In this document: piece by piece, positions 1 to 10,154 of the stretch
Numbering within the stretch: position 1 is the stretch's first letter
Layout of the letters: the number at the start of each line of letters is the position of its first letter
Assembly (NCBI GenBank): GCA_023128035.1
Contig: JAGMES010000033.1
Span: 1 to 36,196 of the forward strand
Direction: 5' to 3'
DNA: 36,196 nt
DNA from: Halanaerobiales bacterium
GTDB lineage: Bacteria; Bacillota_F; Halanaerobiia; DY22613
The notes under the pieces: generated by a model
What the model saw: only the letters and a program-made list of their open reading frames with translations
Databases searched by the model: none
What the model was told of the DNA's origin: nothing
Translations under genes and position numbers: made by a program

Positions 1-30
1 GGGTCTTAACTCAAAAGATAAAGGTGAAAG

Positions 31-597
31 GTGGTGAAAATTTTGGCGAAATATGAAACATTAAAAGATGGAGATAAATCGGCAATTACACATCAGTTAG
101 GGAGATCACCGCGAAATTTAGCTGGAGTTGCTGTGCGGTGTGCAGAAGGATTTCCACAGGTGGTGGTAACCCATCCTTTTATATTTCATGGAGAATTTCC
201 TGAAATCTTTCCCACTTTGTATTGGTTTACTTGTCCGCGTTTGGTCAAAGAGATTTCGCGGATTGAAAGTTCAGGAGTTATTACCCAGATTCAAGAACAG
301 ATTAATAATGACCCTAAGTTGAAAGAAGATTTGAACTTAGCTTACAGAATATATGCTGATAAACGGATGGAATTGGTGCAAGAACCTACTTTTAAGTTAA
401 TTCAGGAGCGTTATCCTACTCAATATGACGTTCTTCTGAATTCAGGAGTAGCTGGAATTATGGAACAGGGGATTAAGTGTCTACATGCCCATTTTGCTGA
501 TTACCTTGTTAATGAGGTTAATCCAGTAGGAAGATTAACAGCTGAACTATTGGGAGATAAGATGAATGTGCCTTGTAGGGATTGTGCACAGGATTGA
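31..597 (+). CDS. DUF501 family protein
   Basis: A protein of about 188 residues with the look of the DUF501 family: a VAVRC segment, a VVVTHPF segment, then TLYWFTCP followed by an SRIE segment, and a C-terminal cluster CLHAHFAD. The biochemical role of the family is unknown. In many Clostridia and Bacillota a DUF501 gene sits near the divIC–spoIIE region, and spoIIE follows here, which supports the call. The start is uncertain. GTG at 31 and GTG at 34 follow an AAAGGTG at 20-26, and TTG at 43 lies 8 bases after a second AAAGGTGG at 27-34. The gene ends in tandem TGA codons, and a strong terminator follows. Confidence 0.8.
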   Translation: MVKILAKYETLKDGDKSAITHQLGRSPRNLAGVAVRCAEGFPQVVVTHPFIFHGEFPEIFPTLYWFTCPRLVKEISRIESSGVITQIQEQINNDPKLKEDLNLAYRIYADKRMELVQEPTFKLIQERYPTQYDVLLNSGVAGIMEQGIKCLHAHFADYLVNEVNPVGRLTAELLGDKMNVPCRDCAQD

Positions 598-634
598 TGA
601 TTAGCATAGTTGGACTGAGATATATAAGAAGGAA

Positions 635-693
635 GGGTGGCAAAAATGTTGCTGGGAAATTCCCAAATGCAACTTATTTGCCACCCTTTTTTT
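635..693 (+). terminator. Intrinsic terminator after the DUF501 gene
   Basis: A long hairpin with arms GGGTGGCAAA (635-644) and TTTGCCACCC (677-686). Inner pairing GTTGC/GCAAC and GGGA/TCCC continues the stem, and a run of T follows from 687. The T-run overlaps the stop codon of the convergent hydrolase gene, so the hairpin may also end transcription from the minus strand, although the U-tract on that side is weak. Confidence 0.85.
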
Positions 694-1453
694 ATATTCT
701 ACCGAAAACATTTTCAATATTTGTCTTATGAAATTCTAAACGATCATAGATATCAGAATGATCACAAAGGCAATTTTCTACTTTTGCAAGTTTGCCAAGA
801 TCTTTTAATTGTTCTAAGTAATAAGTACGTAAATGGATTGCATGAGAAATAGTTTCAGATGCTTTAAGAAGCTTTCCGTGGGATGGAAGAAGAGTTTTAA
901 ATTTTAAAGATTTTAATAACTCTAGACTTTTAATATGCTCATCAATATTTCCGTCATAACTGATATAAGGTAGAGTATGTTTACCGCTATTTGTTAACAT
1001 TAATAAATCTGCAACATGAGTAATTTCGTCATTAATAACTGTTATTAGACAGTCACGACAGTGTCCAGGAGTGTAAAAAAATTTTAATTCAAAAGATCCA
1101 AAGTGAAAGATATCACCATCTTTAATCAGAGTTGTAGGTTTAACAAATTCAGTTGTAGGATTTAGTGCTTCGAAAAGTTCGAAATTTTGCTTATAATATT
1201 CACTGCCCATGAATTTACATTCTTTAAAAACAAAATTTCCATTAATATGATCAGGGTGATAGTGGGTATTGATGATAATTTCAGGTTGAAGATCTTCTTT
1301 TTTTAAATGATTTAAAACTTCTTTTGCTATTTCTGGATAACCTGTATCAAAGAGAAGGGCTTTATTATTATGAGTCAGTACCACAATATTGATCTCATTA
1401 GTATCATCAAATTGATATAAAAAGAAATTATCGGTTAATTGTATTTTTTCCAA
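692..1453 (-). CDS. Metallo-beta-lactamase-fold hydrolase
   Basis: A 253-residue MBL-fold enzyme of the glyoxalase II-like superfamily. The metal-binding motif THYHPDH supplies H64, H66, D68 and H69; H131 (PGHCRDC), D149 (VADL) and H192 (PSHG) complete a typical dinuclear site. No signal peptide or membrane segment is visible, so it is probably cytoplasmic. The substrate cannot be inferred, since the superfamily includes thioesterases, lactonases, phosphodiesterases and lactamases. The start is TTG at 1453, chosen because GGGAGG lies about 7 bases upstream on the minus strand. It is the only clear minus-strand gene in the window and converges on the DUF501 gene. Confidence 0.85.
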   Translation of the reverse strand: MEKIQLTDNFFLYQFDDTNEINIVVLTHNNKALLFDTGYPEIAKEVLNHLKKEDLQPEIIINTHYHPDHINGNFVFKECKFMGSEYYKQNFELFEALNPTTEFVKPTTLIKDGDIFHFGSFELKFFYTPGHCRDCLITVINDEITHVADLLMLTNSGKHTLPYISYDGNIDEHIKSLELLKSLKFKTLLPSHGKLLKASETISHAIHLRTYYLEQLKDLGKLAKVENCLCDHSDIYDRLEFHKTNIENVFGRI

Positions 1454-1633
1454 AAGTTTTACCTCCCTCGTTATATATATTTTGCGATTACTTTTTGTGG
1501 GTTAATCATGATATACATTTCGTGAAAAGTTTAAGAAAACCTGCATAAATAAAAAAAAATCAGCAAATATTTAGTGTTATTACTCATAAAATGGGATATT
1601 ATTGGATTTTTTTTAGAACTGCTATCTGGTTTA

Positions 1634-1667
1634 TTCGACAATATTTCTTTTGGGAATCATATATAAT
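1634..1667 (+). promoter_or_regulatory. Candidate Spo0A-dependent promoter of spoIIE
   Basis: TTCGACA at 1634-1640 is the exact reverse complement of the Spo0A box TGTCGAA. A perfect TATAAT -10 lies at 1662-1667. The only -35-like hexamer, TTCGAC at 1634-1639, coincides with the 0A box and sits 22 bases from the -10. Bacillus subtilis spoIIG and spoIIE are known for the same unusual 21-22 base spacing with an 0A box over the -35. The sites are visible; Spo0A control is inferred. Confidence 0.6.
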
Positions 1668-1701
1668 GATAGGAACAGATAGAGTCGAGGAGGGAATAGT
1701 A

Positions 1702-4086
1702 ATGAGTGTAGTGATACCTGTATCGTTTTACCGGAATAAACATGCATCCCGGAAAGAGAAGAGGATTCAGGGGAGGGGAAAGATAAAATTAAAAGCTTAT
1801 GATTTTTTGATGGCTTTTTTGGGCTTTATAATGGGACAAGCTGTCCTTGTAGAAGGTTTATCCCCATTTGGAGTAGGGTTTCTTGCGATTTTTGTAGATG
1901 CTGACTATCACCGTTTTATATTGATCGGGATAGGGGTTGGAATTGGTTCTCTAATTGCTAGAGGTTGGATTGGTTTGGGAGTTACATTAGCTGGCATTTT
2001 AGGTATTTATATTATTCGTCTATGGAGAGGGAAAGTTAAGTATGATGCCCAGAAGGGAATTATTATAGCTAGTATGGTGTTAGGGTTTTATCTTTTGAAA
2101 TATCTTTTAACAAAGGGTGATATCTATCAGTTATTGATGGGAATATTGGAGCCGTTGCTGATTCTTTGTGTATCATGGTTATTTGCTGAAGGGTTAACAG
2201 AGTTAGTATCTGGTGAGAGGTTTAAGTTAACTAGAACAAATGTTTTAGCGATGCTTTTTTTGATCTCAGGAATGATAATTGGTCTTCCTAGGATCTTAAT
2301 TTTTGGAGTACGTTTAGATTATGTAGTAATTCAAATAATATTAATGAGTATCGCTACAGCAGGAGGAATGAATCATTCTACAGTTTTGGGGATGTTTTTG
2401 GGGTTGGCTCTGGCATTGACAGGGTTTTATGACCCTGTAATGATTGGTTTATACGGCGTTATTGGTATGATAGGAGGCTTTTTTAGAGAATATGGCCGCT
2501 TGGCAGTGATATTAGGGATGATTTTAGCCAACTTAATTTTCTCTGGGCTAGGTATTGTAAAAACTCCTGTGGAGTATATTTTTCTTGAATCAATTGTATC
2601 TGGGGTCATTTTTTTAATGATACCAATTTCGGTTATAACTAATTTAAGAAAATATTTACCCTCTACAGGTGAATTTTTAATCTGCGAAGAGGATTATCAG
2701 CAGGAGATTCAGCAGCAGTTTTTAGAACGTCTAGAGGAATTTTCTCAAGTTTTTAGAGAACTAAGTGTTACTTTTAAGGAAGTCTCTGCATCAGAAGAGG
2801 TTGAAGAAGATGATTTGAGTTATTTCCTTTATATTATTTCCAACAGGGTTTGTAAGGGATGTAGTTATGAAAGTTATTGTTGGGATCAACATTTTTATCA
2901 GACATATTCGCAAATATTTAAATTATTATCAGTTTTGGAGAGTCAGGGTAAAGCTAAGGGAGAGGATTTTATTCGGTTTTTGAAAGGCCATTGTCGAAAC
3001 TTAAATAGATTGAAAAATTCTATCGATGGCTCTTTAGAACTCTACGAACTACATCGTTATTGGAATAAAAAGTTAAAAAGTAATCAGACAATAGTAGCTG
3101 ATCAATTAGAGGAAATTGGTCAAATTATTGAAGGGTTTTCTAATGAATTGAATTTAGTTTCTGCAAAAAAAGAGGATATGGAAAGACTACTTAAATCGAG
3201 ATTAGAGGAAAATGGTTTGAGAATTGCACAATGCCATTTTACAGGTAAAATAGGAGAAGAACAATTAAATATTTCTATTACTAAAGAACACTGCTCTGGA
3301 ACTTGCGAATGTAGACGAATTTTCCAAACAATAAATCAGATGATTCAACAACCAATGACTAATTATGAACGGGTTTGTGGGTTAGAGACAAGCCAAAGTT
3401 TATGCTATTTAAAGTTTTGTCCAGCTAGAAAGTATAAAATAGAGGTAGGATATTGTAATGAACCTCAAGCTGGTCAGGAGATTTCTGGAGACACTATAGT
3501 TTATCAATATTTGAAATCAGGAAAGTTTATGTTGGTTTTAAGTGATGGGATGGGTATAGGTGAGGAAGCATCTAAAGAGAGTCGTTCAGCGGTGCATCTG
3601 GTTCAAAAAATTATTCGGGCAGGGTTTAATCATGATCTAGCGGTAAGGACAGTGAATGCTGCTTTGCTAAGTCGTTCTACAGATGAAAGTTTTGCTACTA
3701 TGGATTTGTCCTTAATTGATCTTTTTAATGGAGAGATTGAATTGATAAAGATTGGAGCAGCGGCTAGTTTTATAAAACGAGGTTATGAAGTAAATCTAGT
3801 ACAGGGTAGCTCGTTACCAGTAGGGATATTGCAGAACGTAGAACCTTCGAGTTTTAAGAGAAGACTCCAGACTGAAGATTTTGTGATATTGATGACCGAT
3901 GGAATTTTGGATGCAGTAAACACGGCCAACAAAGAGGAATGGATGGTTCGTGTTTTACGGCAATGTTCTTTTGAAAGACCTGAAGATATGGCAAAATATA
4001 TTTATTCTCAAGCCGTAGGAAATGGAATACCAAAAGATGACATGACAGTAGTGGTTTTAAAATTAGAAGAGGAAAAAAATAATTAG
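1702..4086 (+). CDS. spoIIE: Stage II sporulation protein E (PP2C-type phosphatase)
   Basis: SpoIIE is the membrane phosphatase that dephosphorylates the anti-anti-sigma factor SpoIIAA in the forespore, releasing sigma F, and that associates with the polar septum. The first roughly 310 residues form about ten hydrophobic membrane segments. A cysteine-containing middle domain follows, then a C-terminal PP2C domain with LSDGMGIGEEA, MTDGILDA and DDMTVVVLK, the usual aspartate-rich metal sites. ATG 1702 was chosen because GAGGAGGGA lies just upstream; an in-frame extension to 1591 would run through the promoter. That gives 794 residues, slightly under the usual length of about 820. tilS, hpt and ftsH follow, as in many Bacillota. 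Confidence 0.95.
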   Translation: MSVVIPVSFYRNKHASRKEKRIQGRGKIKLKAYDFLMAFLGFIMGQAVLVEGLSPFGVGFLAIFVDADYHRFILIGIGVGIGSLIARGWIGLGVTLAGILGIYIIRLWRGKVKYDAQKGIIIASMVLGFYLLKYLLTKGDIYQLLMGILEPLLILCVSWLFAEGLTELVSGERFKLTRTNVLAMLFLISGMIIGLPRILIFGVRLDYVVIQIILMSIATAGGMNHSTVLGMFLGLALALTGFYDPVMIGLYGVIGMIGGFFREYGRLAVILGMILANLIFSGLGIVKTPVEYIFLESIVSGVIFLMIPISVITNLRKYLPSTGEFLICEEDYQQEIQQQFLERLEEFSQVFRELSVTFKEVSASEEVEEDDLSYFLYIISNRVCKGCSYESYCWDQHFYQTYSQIFKLLSVLESQGKAKGEDFIRFLKGHCRNLNRLKNSIDGSLELYELHRYWNKKLKSNQTIVADQLEEIGQIIEGFSNELNLVSAKKEDMERLLKSRLEENGLRIAQCHFTGKIGEEQLNISITKEHCSGTCECRRIFQTINQMIQQPMTNYERVCGLETSQSLCYLKFCPARKYKIEVGYCNEPQAGQEISGDTIVYQYLKSGKFMLVLSDGMGIGEEASKESRSAVHLVQKIIRAGFNHDLAVRTVNAALLSRSTDESFATMDLSLIDLFNGEIELIKIGAAASFIKRGYEVNLVQGSSLPVGILQNVEPSSFKRRLQTEDFVILMTDGILDAVNTANKEEWMVRVLRQCSFERPEDMAKYIYSQAVGNGIPKDDMTVVVLKLEEEKNN

Positions 4087-4117
4087 TAGAGTGAAATAAT
4101 CTTTTTCAAGCTTTCAG

Positions 4118-4157
4118 AATCTTCTATTTTACATAGAAGATTTTCTTTTATTTTTTT
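4118..4157 (+). terminator. Intrinsic terminator after spoIIE
   Basis: A perfect 9-base stem AATCTTCTA (4118-4126) / TAGAAGATT (4134-4142) with a 7-base loop, followed by a T-rich tract TTCTTTTATTTTTTT. It separates spoIIE from tilS transcription. Confidence 0.85.
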
Positions 4158-4180
4158 GAAGCAGGACAATAAAAGGTAAA

Positions 4181-4187
4181 TGTCGAA
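4181..4187 (+). promoter_or_regulatory. Possible Spo0A box upstream of tilS
   Basis: An exact TGTCGAA lies about 145 bases before the tilS start. A single 7-base match in AT-rich DNA is weak evidence, and no well-spaced promoter was found beside it. Confidence 0.2.
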
Positions 4188-4244
4188 TAAATAAGTTTAT
4201 GCGTTTAGCTGACGACACCAATTTTCGGTATTTTTTCCTGCAAA

Positions 4245-4277
4245 TTTATTTACACGGAAATTTTATTTACACGGAAA
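4245..4277 (+). repeat. Tandem 16-base direct repeat in the tilS leader
   Basis: TTTATTTACACGGAAA occurs at 4245-4260 and again at 4262-4277, giving a 17-base period. The second copy is followed by GTTTCCG, which can pair with its CGGAAA. The repeat lies about 55-85 bases upstream of tilS and could be an operator or a simple duplication. No protein is known to me that binds this sequence. Confidence 0.6.
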
Positions 4278-4331
4278 GTTTCCGCATAATCCAGAATGGT
4301 TCGGTTTAACATATAGATTGGGGATGAAAAA

Positions 4332-5729
4332 ATGACCATCTTGGATAAAGTACGTTTTACTATTAAAAAATATGGACTCATTATGGATGGAGATTTGGTT
4401 TTAGTGGCAGTATCAGGTGGTCCTGATTCTTTAGCAATGTTAGAGATTTTAAGTCGTTTAAAAGACGTGTTTAACTTTCAACTCCATGTGGTACACTTAA
4501 ATCACAAACTTCGTGAAGAAGCTAAAAAAGAGGCTGAATTCGTTCGATCTTTTGCAGAATCTCGTGATATTTCTGTAACAATTTTTGAGTATGATATACC
4601 TGATTTGTTAGCAAAAGAAGGTGGCTCGGTTCAAGATCAGGCAAGAGAAATTCGTTATAGATTATTTAATAATTTAGCAACAGAAATTGGTGCAGATAAA
4701 ATTGCTCTTGGGCATCATGGAGATGATTTAGCTGAAACAGTATTGATGCGTTTTTTACGGGGATCGGGTTTAGAAGGCTTAATCGGTTTTACTCCTCAGA
4801 GTAGAGAAAAACTTATTCGACCATTAATTAGTCTAACTCGTGATGAAATTGAATATTTCTGTCAAAGAGAAGGTTTTATACCTTGCTATGATCCTTCTAA
4901 TACAAAGCCAGTTTATTTTAGGAATCGGGTTCGCTTGAAATTGATTCCTGAATTAGAAGCTGATTATAATCCAAAAATTCGTCATCAATTAGTTCAAATG
5001 TCACATATGTTGGACGAAGAAAATCAATTACTTGAAGAATATGCGAACAAGATTTTTGAAGAAGTACTATTAAAATCTGAGAAGGAAGTCCTATATTTCA
5101 ATATTCAGGCTTTGTCTAAGAAAAAACCTGCTATGGTGAGAAGGATTTTGCGAATAGGAATTGAAAAATTAAAGGGTGACAAAAAAAATCTCTATTACCA
5201 ACATTATTTTCAGATGCAAGATTTGATCTTCCATAGTGATCCTGGGAAAATGATAGATTTACCAGATGAGTATCTAATTTATCGAGGATATCAAGAATTG
5301 GTGCTTGGAAAAAAATATAAAATATTAAAAAAATCTTTGAGTGACTATATTTTACAGATTACAGGTGAGACCTATGTAGAGGAACTGAATTTAAGGATAA
5401 AAAGTGAAGTGGTAACTGGAAGAGTACTGACTAAAGGAGATCAGATTGCAATAGATGCAGATCTGGTAGGGCTTTATTTGAAGATTCGCTCGCGTAGGCC
5501 AGGAGATTGGTTTTGTCCCTTAGGTCTTAAGGGAAAGAAGAAAGTAAAAAAATTTATGATTGATGAAAAAGTGGATCGTTTCCTTAGGGATTTGATTCCA
5601 ATTTTGACGACACCAGAAGGAGAAATTATCTGGATTGTAGGTTATCGATTGGACGAACGGTTTAAAGTAACAGCCAAAACGAAAAGAACTTGTTTAATAA
5701 CAACTGTAAAGGAGGATTATGAAAGATGA
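4332..5729 (+). CDS. tilS: tRNA(Ile)-lysidine synthase TilS
   Basis: TilS uses ATP and lysine to convert the wobble cytidine of the CAU-anticodon tRNA(Ile) to lysidine, changing both charging and decoding to isoleucine/AUA; it is essential in most bacteria. The PP-loop motif SGGPDS is at residues 28-33. The N-type ATP pyrophosphatase domain runs to about residue 215, a linker domain follows, and the C-terminal tRNA-binding domain includes RSRRPGDW and [10 protein letters not shown]. At 465 residues it matches Gram-positive TilS. Its 3' end overlaps hpt by 4 bases (ATGA), indicating translational coupling, an arrangement common in Bacillota. Confidence 0.95.
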   Translation: MTILDKVRFTIKKYGLIMDGDLVLVAVSGGPDSLAMLEILSRLKDVFNFQLHVVHLNHKLREEAKKEAEFVRSFAESRDISVTIFEYDIPDLLAKEGGSVQDQAREIRYRLFNNLATEIGADKIALGHHGDDLAETVLMRFLRGSGLEGLIGFTPQSREKLIRPLISLTRDEIEYFCQREGFIPCYDPSNTKPVYFRNRVRLKLIPELEADYNPKIRHQLVQMSHMLDEENQLLEEYANKIFEEVLLKSEKEVLYFNIQALSKKKPAMVRRILRIGIEKLKGDKKNLYYQHYFQMQDLIFHSDPGKMIDLPDEYLIYRGYQELVLGKKYKILKKSLSDYILQITGETYVEELNLRIKSEVVTGRVLTKGDQIAIDADLVGLYLKIRSRRPGDWFCPLGLKGKKKVKKFMIDEKVDRFLRDLIPILTTPEGEIIWIVGYRLDERFKVTAKTKRTCLITTVKEDYER

Positions 5730-6271
5730 AAGCTGATGTTGAAAAGATATTAGTTACTGAGGAAGAGATTCAAGTTAGGATTCAAGAACTTGGAAAGGAG
5801 ATTAATAATTTTTATCAGGATAAAACTGAAGAATTAATTATGGTTTGTGTTTTACGAGGGGCAGTTATATTTTTGGCAGATCTGGCTCGCCAGATTAAAC
5901 GCCCAGTTGTTTTTGATTTCATGGATGTTTCCAGTTATGGTGTTGGAACTGAATCTTCTGGTTCTGTCCGGATTATTAAAGACTTACAGGAGGATATTAA
6001 AGATAAGCATGTTTTAATTGTTGAAGACATTATTGATACAGGTTTGACATTGAAAAAAGTTGTGGAGATTTTGGAGACTAGAGAACCAGTTAGTATTAAA
6101 ATCTGCACTTTATTAGATAAACCTGCAAGGAGAACCGAAAAACATGTTACTTCGGATTTTAATGGTTTTGAGATTCCTGATCAGTTTGTTATTGGCTATG
6201 GTTTAGATTATGCTGAAAAATATCGTAACTTACCATTTATCGGAGTGTTAAAGCCTGAGGTTTATGCATAA
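5726..6271 (+). CDS. hpt: Hypoxanthine phosphoribosyltransferase
   Basis: This enzyme salvages hypoxanthine or guanine with PRPP to form IMP or GMP in the cytoplasm. The PRPP-binding signature [14 protein letters not shown] is at residues 96-109. The flexible-loop region [11 protein letters not shown] and the C-terminal [16 protein letters not shown] are typical of Gram-positive Hpt, as is the length of 181 residues. The ATG lies within the tilS stop (ATGA overlap) and is served by an AAAGGAGG inside the end of tilS at 5708-5715. In B. subtilis the tilS–hprT–ftsH order is conserved and the two proteins cooperate in ftsH control; whether that applies here is unknown. Confidence 0.95.
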   Translation: MKADVEKILVTEEEIQVRIQELGKEINNFYQDKTEELIMVCVLRGAVIFLADLARQIKRPVVFDFMDVSSYGVGTESSGSVRIIKDLQEDIKDKHVLIVEDIIDTGLTLKKVVEILETREPVSIKICTLLDKPARRTEKHVTSDFNGFEIPDQFVIGYGLDYAEKYRNLPFIGVLKPEVYA

Positions 6272-6299
6272 GTTTAAAATATATTCTTAAGTATTAGGT

Positions 6300-6328
6300 T
6301 TGCTTATTTACCATCATTATGGTATAAT
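6300..6328 (+). promoter_or_regulatory. Candidate vegetative promoter of ftsH
   Basis: TTGCTT (6300-6305), a 17-base spacer, then a perfect TATAAT (6323-6328), about 40 bases before the ftsH start. This lets ftsH be transcribed independently of tilS–hpt. Confidence 0.6.
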
Positions 6329-6366
6329 ACCTAAGTAATTTTATCTCGGTGAGGGGAGGTTTAAAA

Positions 6367-8256
6367 TTGAAAAGTTTTACAAAAAATATAGGTGTTTATG
6401 TTATAATTATTGCAATTGCGATTTTGTTAGCTAATTTCGTGATCCCCAAAACAGGAAAAGGTCCGGATATGACCTATACCAGTTTTTATGATTTGGTTGA
6501 TAAAGGTCAAATTCGTGAAGTAAATGTTGTGGGTTCAGATATTATTCAAGGAGAATATAAGGGTGACGAATATATTCTGAATGTTCCTGCTGAGAAAATA
6601 TCTGATTTATTGGATTTCATGAAATCAAAGAATGTGGTAATTAATACGAAACCAGAACCAACAGCACCATGGTGGACAGCTGTTTTGAGCTATATTTTAC
6701 CAATGGTTATTTTGATTGCTGTTTGGATTTTCTTTATGCAACGAATGCAAGGCGGCGGCAATAGGGTTATGAACTTTGGTAAAAGTAAAGCTCGGATGCT
6801 TGATGATGAGAAAAAGAAGGTTACTTTTGCTGATGTAGCTAACTATGAAGAAGTAAAAGAAGAGTTGATAGAGATTGTTGAGTTTTTGAAAGATCCACGT
6901 AAATTTACGGAGATGGGTGCAAAGATTCCTAAAGGTGTACTTTTAGTTGGACCTCCAGGAACAGGTAAAACCCTTTTAGCTCGTGCAGTTGCAGGAGAAG
7001 CGGGTGTACCTTTCTTTGTTATTAGTGGTTCTGACTTTGTGGAGATGTTTGTTGGTGTAGGTGCTTCAAGAGTGCGGGATCTTTTTGAGCAAGCTAAACG
7101 TAATGCGCCATGTATTATCTTTATAGATGAATTAGATGCAGTAGGGCGTCAGAGAGGTGCAGGCTTAGGTGGAGGCCATGATGAAAGAGAGCAGACTTTG
7201 AACCAACTATTGGTTGAAATGGACGGCTTTGAGGGAACTGAAGGCGTTATTGTTATGGCTGCAACTAACCGCTCAGATGTATTGGATCGTGCGTTATTAA
7301 GACCAGGTCGATTTGATCGCCAGGTTGTAGTAGATCTTCCTGATTATAAAGGAAGATTAGGAATTTTACAAATTCATGTCAATAATAAACATATAGCTGA
7401 TGATGTAGATTTAGATGCGTTAGCTCGTCGAACACCTGGTTTTACAGGTGCAGACTTACAGAACTTAGCAAATGAAGCTGCCATTCTAGCTGTTCGTAAG
7501 AATCAAAAAGTAATTACCATGAGTAACTTTGACAATGCAATTGATCGGATAATAGCTGGTATTGAACGACGGGGTCATAAGTTTACTGAGGAAGATCTTA
7601 AATTAGTTGCTTATCACGAGACAGGTCATGCTCTTTTGTTTGAACTTTTAGGTGGGATTACCCAAGCACACAAAGTCTCTATTATTCCTCGAGGACGTGC
7701 AGGCGGTTATACAATACCTATTCCTAAAGAAGAGCGGATGAGAGTAACCAAGAAAGATTTGACACATCGAATTATCGCAAGTTTAGGTGGTCGTGCTGCT
7801 GAAGAGATCTTTTTGGGTGACATTAGTACAGGTGCTCAAAATGATCTTCAACAAGCAACATCTACTGCTCGTGCTATGGTTACTGAGTATGGTATGAGTG
7901 ATAAATTAGGTCATATTGCTTTAGGACATCGACATGATGAACAGGTATTTTTAGGTCGAGATATATCTCGTGATCGGAATTATAGTGAGAAGATCGCAGC
8001 CATCATTGATGAGGAGATCAAAGCTCTCCTTGATGATAGTTATAATCGGGCTAAAACTCTGTTGAAAGAAAATGCTGATATGGTAGAGAGAATGGTAAAA
8101 GCTCTTTATAAATATGAGGTTCTTGATGCGGGACAGATTAAAAAGATCGTAAAAGGTGAACCTTTGGATAGTGGTGAAGAGTACACCCCTACCAGTGAAG
8201 AAGATAACCATCAGGCGAATCAAGAAACAGAACCTGAGGGAGAGAAAAACGAATAA
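6367..8256 (+). CDS. ftsH: ATP-dependent zinc metalloprotease FtsH
   Basis: FtsH is a membrane-anchored AAA+ protease that extracts and degrades misfolded membrane proteins and regulators. Two transmembrane segments (residues about 8-27 and 105-124) flank an extracytoplasmic domain. The AAA domain has Walker A GPPGTGKT (195-202), Walker [11 protein letters not shown] and the second region of homology ending in RPGRFDRQ. The protease domain carries the zinc motif HETGH (417-421). TTG at 6367 was chosen because GAGGGGAGG at 6351-6359 sits 7 bases upstream; the GTG at 6349 lies before that ribosome site. The length of 629 residues is normal. The tail is acidic and low in complexity, as in many FtsH proteins. 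Confidence 0.96.
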   Translation: MKSFTKNIGVYVIIIAIAILLANFVIPKTGKGPDMTYTSFYDLVDKGQIREVNVVGSDIIQGEYKGDEYILNVPAEKISDLLDFMKSKNVVINTKPEPTAPWWTAVLSYILPMVILIAVWIFFMQRMQGGGNRVMNFGKSKARMLDDEKKKVTFADVANYEEVKEELIEIVEFLKDPRKFTEMGAKIPKGVLLVGPPGTGKTLLARAVAGEAGVPFFVISGSDFVEMFVGVGASRVRDLFEQAKRNAPCIIFIDELDAVGRQRGAGLGGGHDEREQTLNQLLVEMDGFEGTEGVIVMAATNRSDVLDRALLRPGRFDRQVVVDLPDYKGRLGILQIHVNNKHIADDVDLDALARRTPGFTGADLQNLANEAAILAVRKNQKVITMSNFDNAIDRIIAGIERRGHKFTEEDLKLVAYHETGHALLFELLGGITQAHKVSIIPRGRAGGYTIPIPKEERMRVTKKDLTHRIIASLGGRAAEEIFLGDISTGAQNDLQQATSTARAMVTEYGMSDKLGHIALGHRHDEQVFLGRDISRDRNYSEKIAAIIDEEIKALLDDSYNRAKTLLKENADMVERMVKALYKYEVLDAGQIKKIVKGEPLDSGEEYTPTSEEDNHQANQETEPEGEKNE

Positions 8257-8273
8257 ACAAATTTGGTGAATTA

Positions 8274-8305
8274 AGCCGCTGATAATATGTCAGCGGCTTT
8301 TTATA
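8274..8305 (+). terminator. Intrinsic terminator after ftsH
   Basis: A perfect 9-base GC-rich stem AGCCGCTGA (8274-8282) / TCAGCGGCT (8290-8298) with a 7-base loop, followed by TTTTATATTTT. Confidence 0.92.
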
Positions 8306-8349
8306 TTTTCAAAGTTTAGAGTTAAAGCTAATCATATAATAGATTAATA

Positions 8350-8378
8350 TTGACAGTTGAAAGGAAATATGGTAGTAT
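8350..8378 (+). promoter_or_regulatory. Candidate promoter of the chemoreceptor gene
   Basis: A consensus TTGACA (8350-8355), a 17-base spacer and TAGTAT (8373-8378). This leaves a leader of about 55 bases before the start codon. Confidence 0.55.
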
Positions 8379-8441
8379 ATATTTACCTATAGGGGGTATA
8401 ATTTTTTATAATATATGGTGACTTAATTAGGGGGAATGAAA

Positions 8442-10130
8442 ATGAGGTTATTTCATAAGTTTTTATTAGGTTTTTTGGTAATGGTCAGTCTAATAATGGT
8501 GACCCAGCTTATTTCAGTGTACTATTTTAATCAAGAATCTCAATTGCACGATGAGATAGTAAAACATCTTTATTTAGGAATGTTCTTAGAAGAGAAAGAA
8601 GGAGATCATTTTGCTTGGATGGAGCATATTAGTAGAATGTTTGTTGAGGATCAATTACCTGAAGTTCTTACTAATTACGATGACTGTAGTCTAGGGAAAT
8701 GGTATTATTCATATGAGTCTGAAGAACATAACCATAATATATACACTGAATTAGAAGAACCACATATAAAATTACATGAAACAGGCTTTAAAATCATTGA
8801 ACTATATGAATCAGGTAATATAGAGGAAGCAAAAAGAGTTTACCAAACAGATATGATATCTGCAGTTGCAAGTTTAAGAGAAGTTCTTCAACAGTTTCAG
8901 GAAGTTCAAGAAATAAAAATCCAAGAATTAGAGAAGGATGAAGAAGAAAAACAACAAACAGTTAGAAAAAATATCATTATTATCGTTGCGATAGCTTTAT
9001 TAATTTCCTTATTAATAGTTTTCATTTTAAATAAAATTATTGTTAAACCTATAAAAATTGTATCAGAAAGAGCTATCAAGGTTTCTGAAGGTGACTTATC
9101 TGTAGTTATAGAAGGAGAGTCAGTTGAAGAAGATAAAAATACTAAAGATGAGATAAAATTGTTATCTGGAGCATTTGATAAGATGGTTAAAAATATTAGA
9201 GTTTTAGTTTCACAGATTGATCAAACATCAACTAGCTTAGCAAAATCCAGTGAGGAGTTAAGTTCTGCTTCACAAAATTCTAGTGCTACTTTTGAGGAAG
9301 TAGCAGCATCTATTGAAGAGATGGCAGTACGTCAGCAGGTTCAATCTGATTATTTTAATGAAGTAAATTCTAATGTTCAGGGGATATTTGAGCAGTTAAG
9401 TGATGCTGATAAAGTTGGAAAGGATTCTCTAAGTCTTGCAGAAGTAAATTTAAGCAAAGCTGATGTGGGCGAAAAGTCAATTAATTTGTTAATTGAGCAA
9501 ATGGATGTAATCAAAGAAACGATTGGAGTCAACGCTGAGGTTTCACATGGATTAGTTCAGCAGGTAGATCAGATTGAAGAAATAGTGAACTTCATTGATA
9601 ATATAGCTAGACAAACTCAGCTTCTAGCTTTAAATGCTGCTATTGAGGCGGCAAGGGCAGGAGATGCCGGATTAGGCTTCTCTGTAGTTTCAGATGAGAT
9701 TAAATCTTTAGCTGAAGAGACTACTAATTCTGCTACGAGAATCAAAGAATTGATTAAAAATACCCAAAAGGAAGCTAATCAATCATATCAAGTGATGTTG
9801 GAAGGTAAAGATAAAGTAGATATAGGAATCAACATAGTAAATCAAACCCGGCAACTGTTTGCTGATATTTTTGAGGCTTCGAAAAAAACATCAGCGGGAA
9901 GTGAGCAGACTGCTGCATCGATAGAAAAGATATCTAGTTTGGTGGAAGAGTTAAAAGATAAAATCGGTGAGGCGAGTAGAATTTCTATGGAAAATTCAGC
10001 AAGTTCTCAGGAAGTTGCTGCATCTACCGAAGAACAAACAGCGACTATTGAGCAGATATCAGCTATGGCTGAAAGCTTAAATGAGGTGGCTGAGCGTTTA
10101 GAAGAAATGATGAAACAGTTCGAAACTTAA
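8442..10130 (+). CDS. Methyl-accepting chemotaxis protein with CZB-like sensor domain
   Basis: A transmembrane chemoreceptor of 562 residues. One membrane segment lies at about residues 7-29 and a second at about 178-198; HAMP follows, then the signalling hairpin with tip segments [17 protein letters not shown] and [17 protein letters not shown]. The extracytoplasmic part, numbered from ATG 8442, contains H56-x2-W59, C82-x2-G85-x-W87 and H108-x3-H112. That is the three-His/one-Cys arrangement of chemoreceptor zinc-binding (CZB) domains, which are more often cytoplasmic. ATG 8442 is preferred over 8436 because AGGGGG ends 7 bases before it. There is no chemotaxis operon nearby, so it is an orphan receptor. 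The ligand is unknown; zinc or oxidant sensing is inferred from the domain family. Confidence 0.9.
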   Translation: MRLFHKFLLGFLVMVSLIMVTQLISVYYFNQESQLHDEIVKHLYLGMFLEEKEGDHFAWMEHISRMFVEDQLPEVLTNYDDCSLGKWYYSYESEEHNHNIYTELEEPHIKLHETGFKIIELYESGNIEEAKRVYQTDMISAVASLREVLQQFQEVQEIKIQELEKDEEEKQQTVRKNIIIIVAIALLISLLIVFILNKIIVKPIKIVSERAIKVSEGDLSVVIEGESVEEDKNTKDEIKLLSGAFDKMVKNIRVLVSQIDQTSTSLAKSSEELSSASQNSSATFEEVAASIEEMAVRQQVQSDYFNEVNSNVQGIFEQLSDADKVGKDSLSLAEVNLSKADVGEKSINLLIEQMDVIKETIGVNAEVSHGLVQQVDQIEEIVNFIDNIARQTQLLALNAAIEAARAGDAGLGFSVVSDEIKSLAEETTNSATRIKELIKNTQKEANQSYQVMLEGKDKVDIGINIVNQTRQLFADIFEASKKTSAGSEQTAASIEKISSLVEELKDKIGEASRISMENSASSQEVAASTEEQTATIEQISAMAESLNEVAERLEEMMKQFET

Positions 10131-10154
10131 AATATTATAAAATTTTATTATCTT

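Noticed and set aside
637..852. Plus-strand frame antisense to the metallo-hydrolase
   Set aside because: It begins inside a terminator hairpin, is low in coding character, and lies opposite a gene with intact MBL motifs.
1591..1701. Longer SpoIIE start at 1591
   Set aside because: The extension covers the Spo0A box and -10, and has no ribosome site; GAGGAGGGA precedes ATG 1702.
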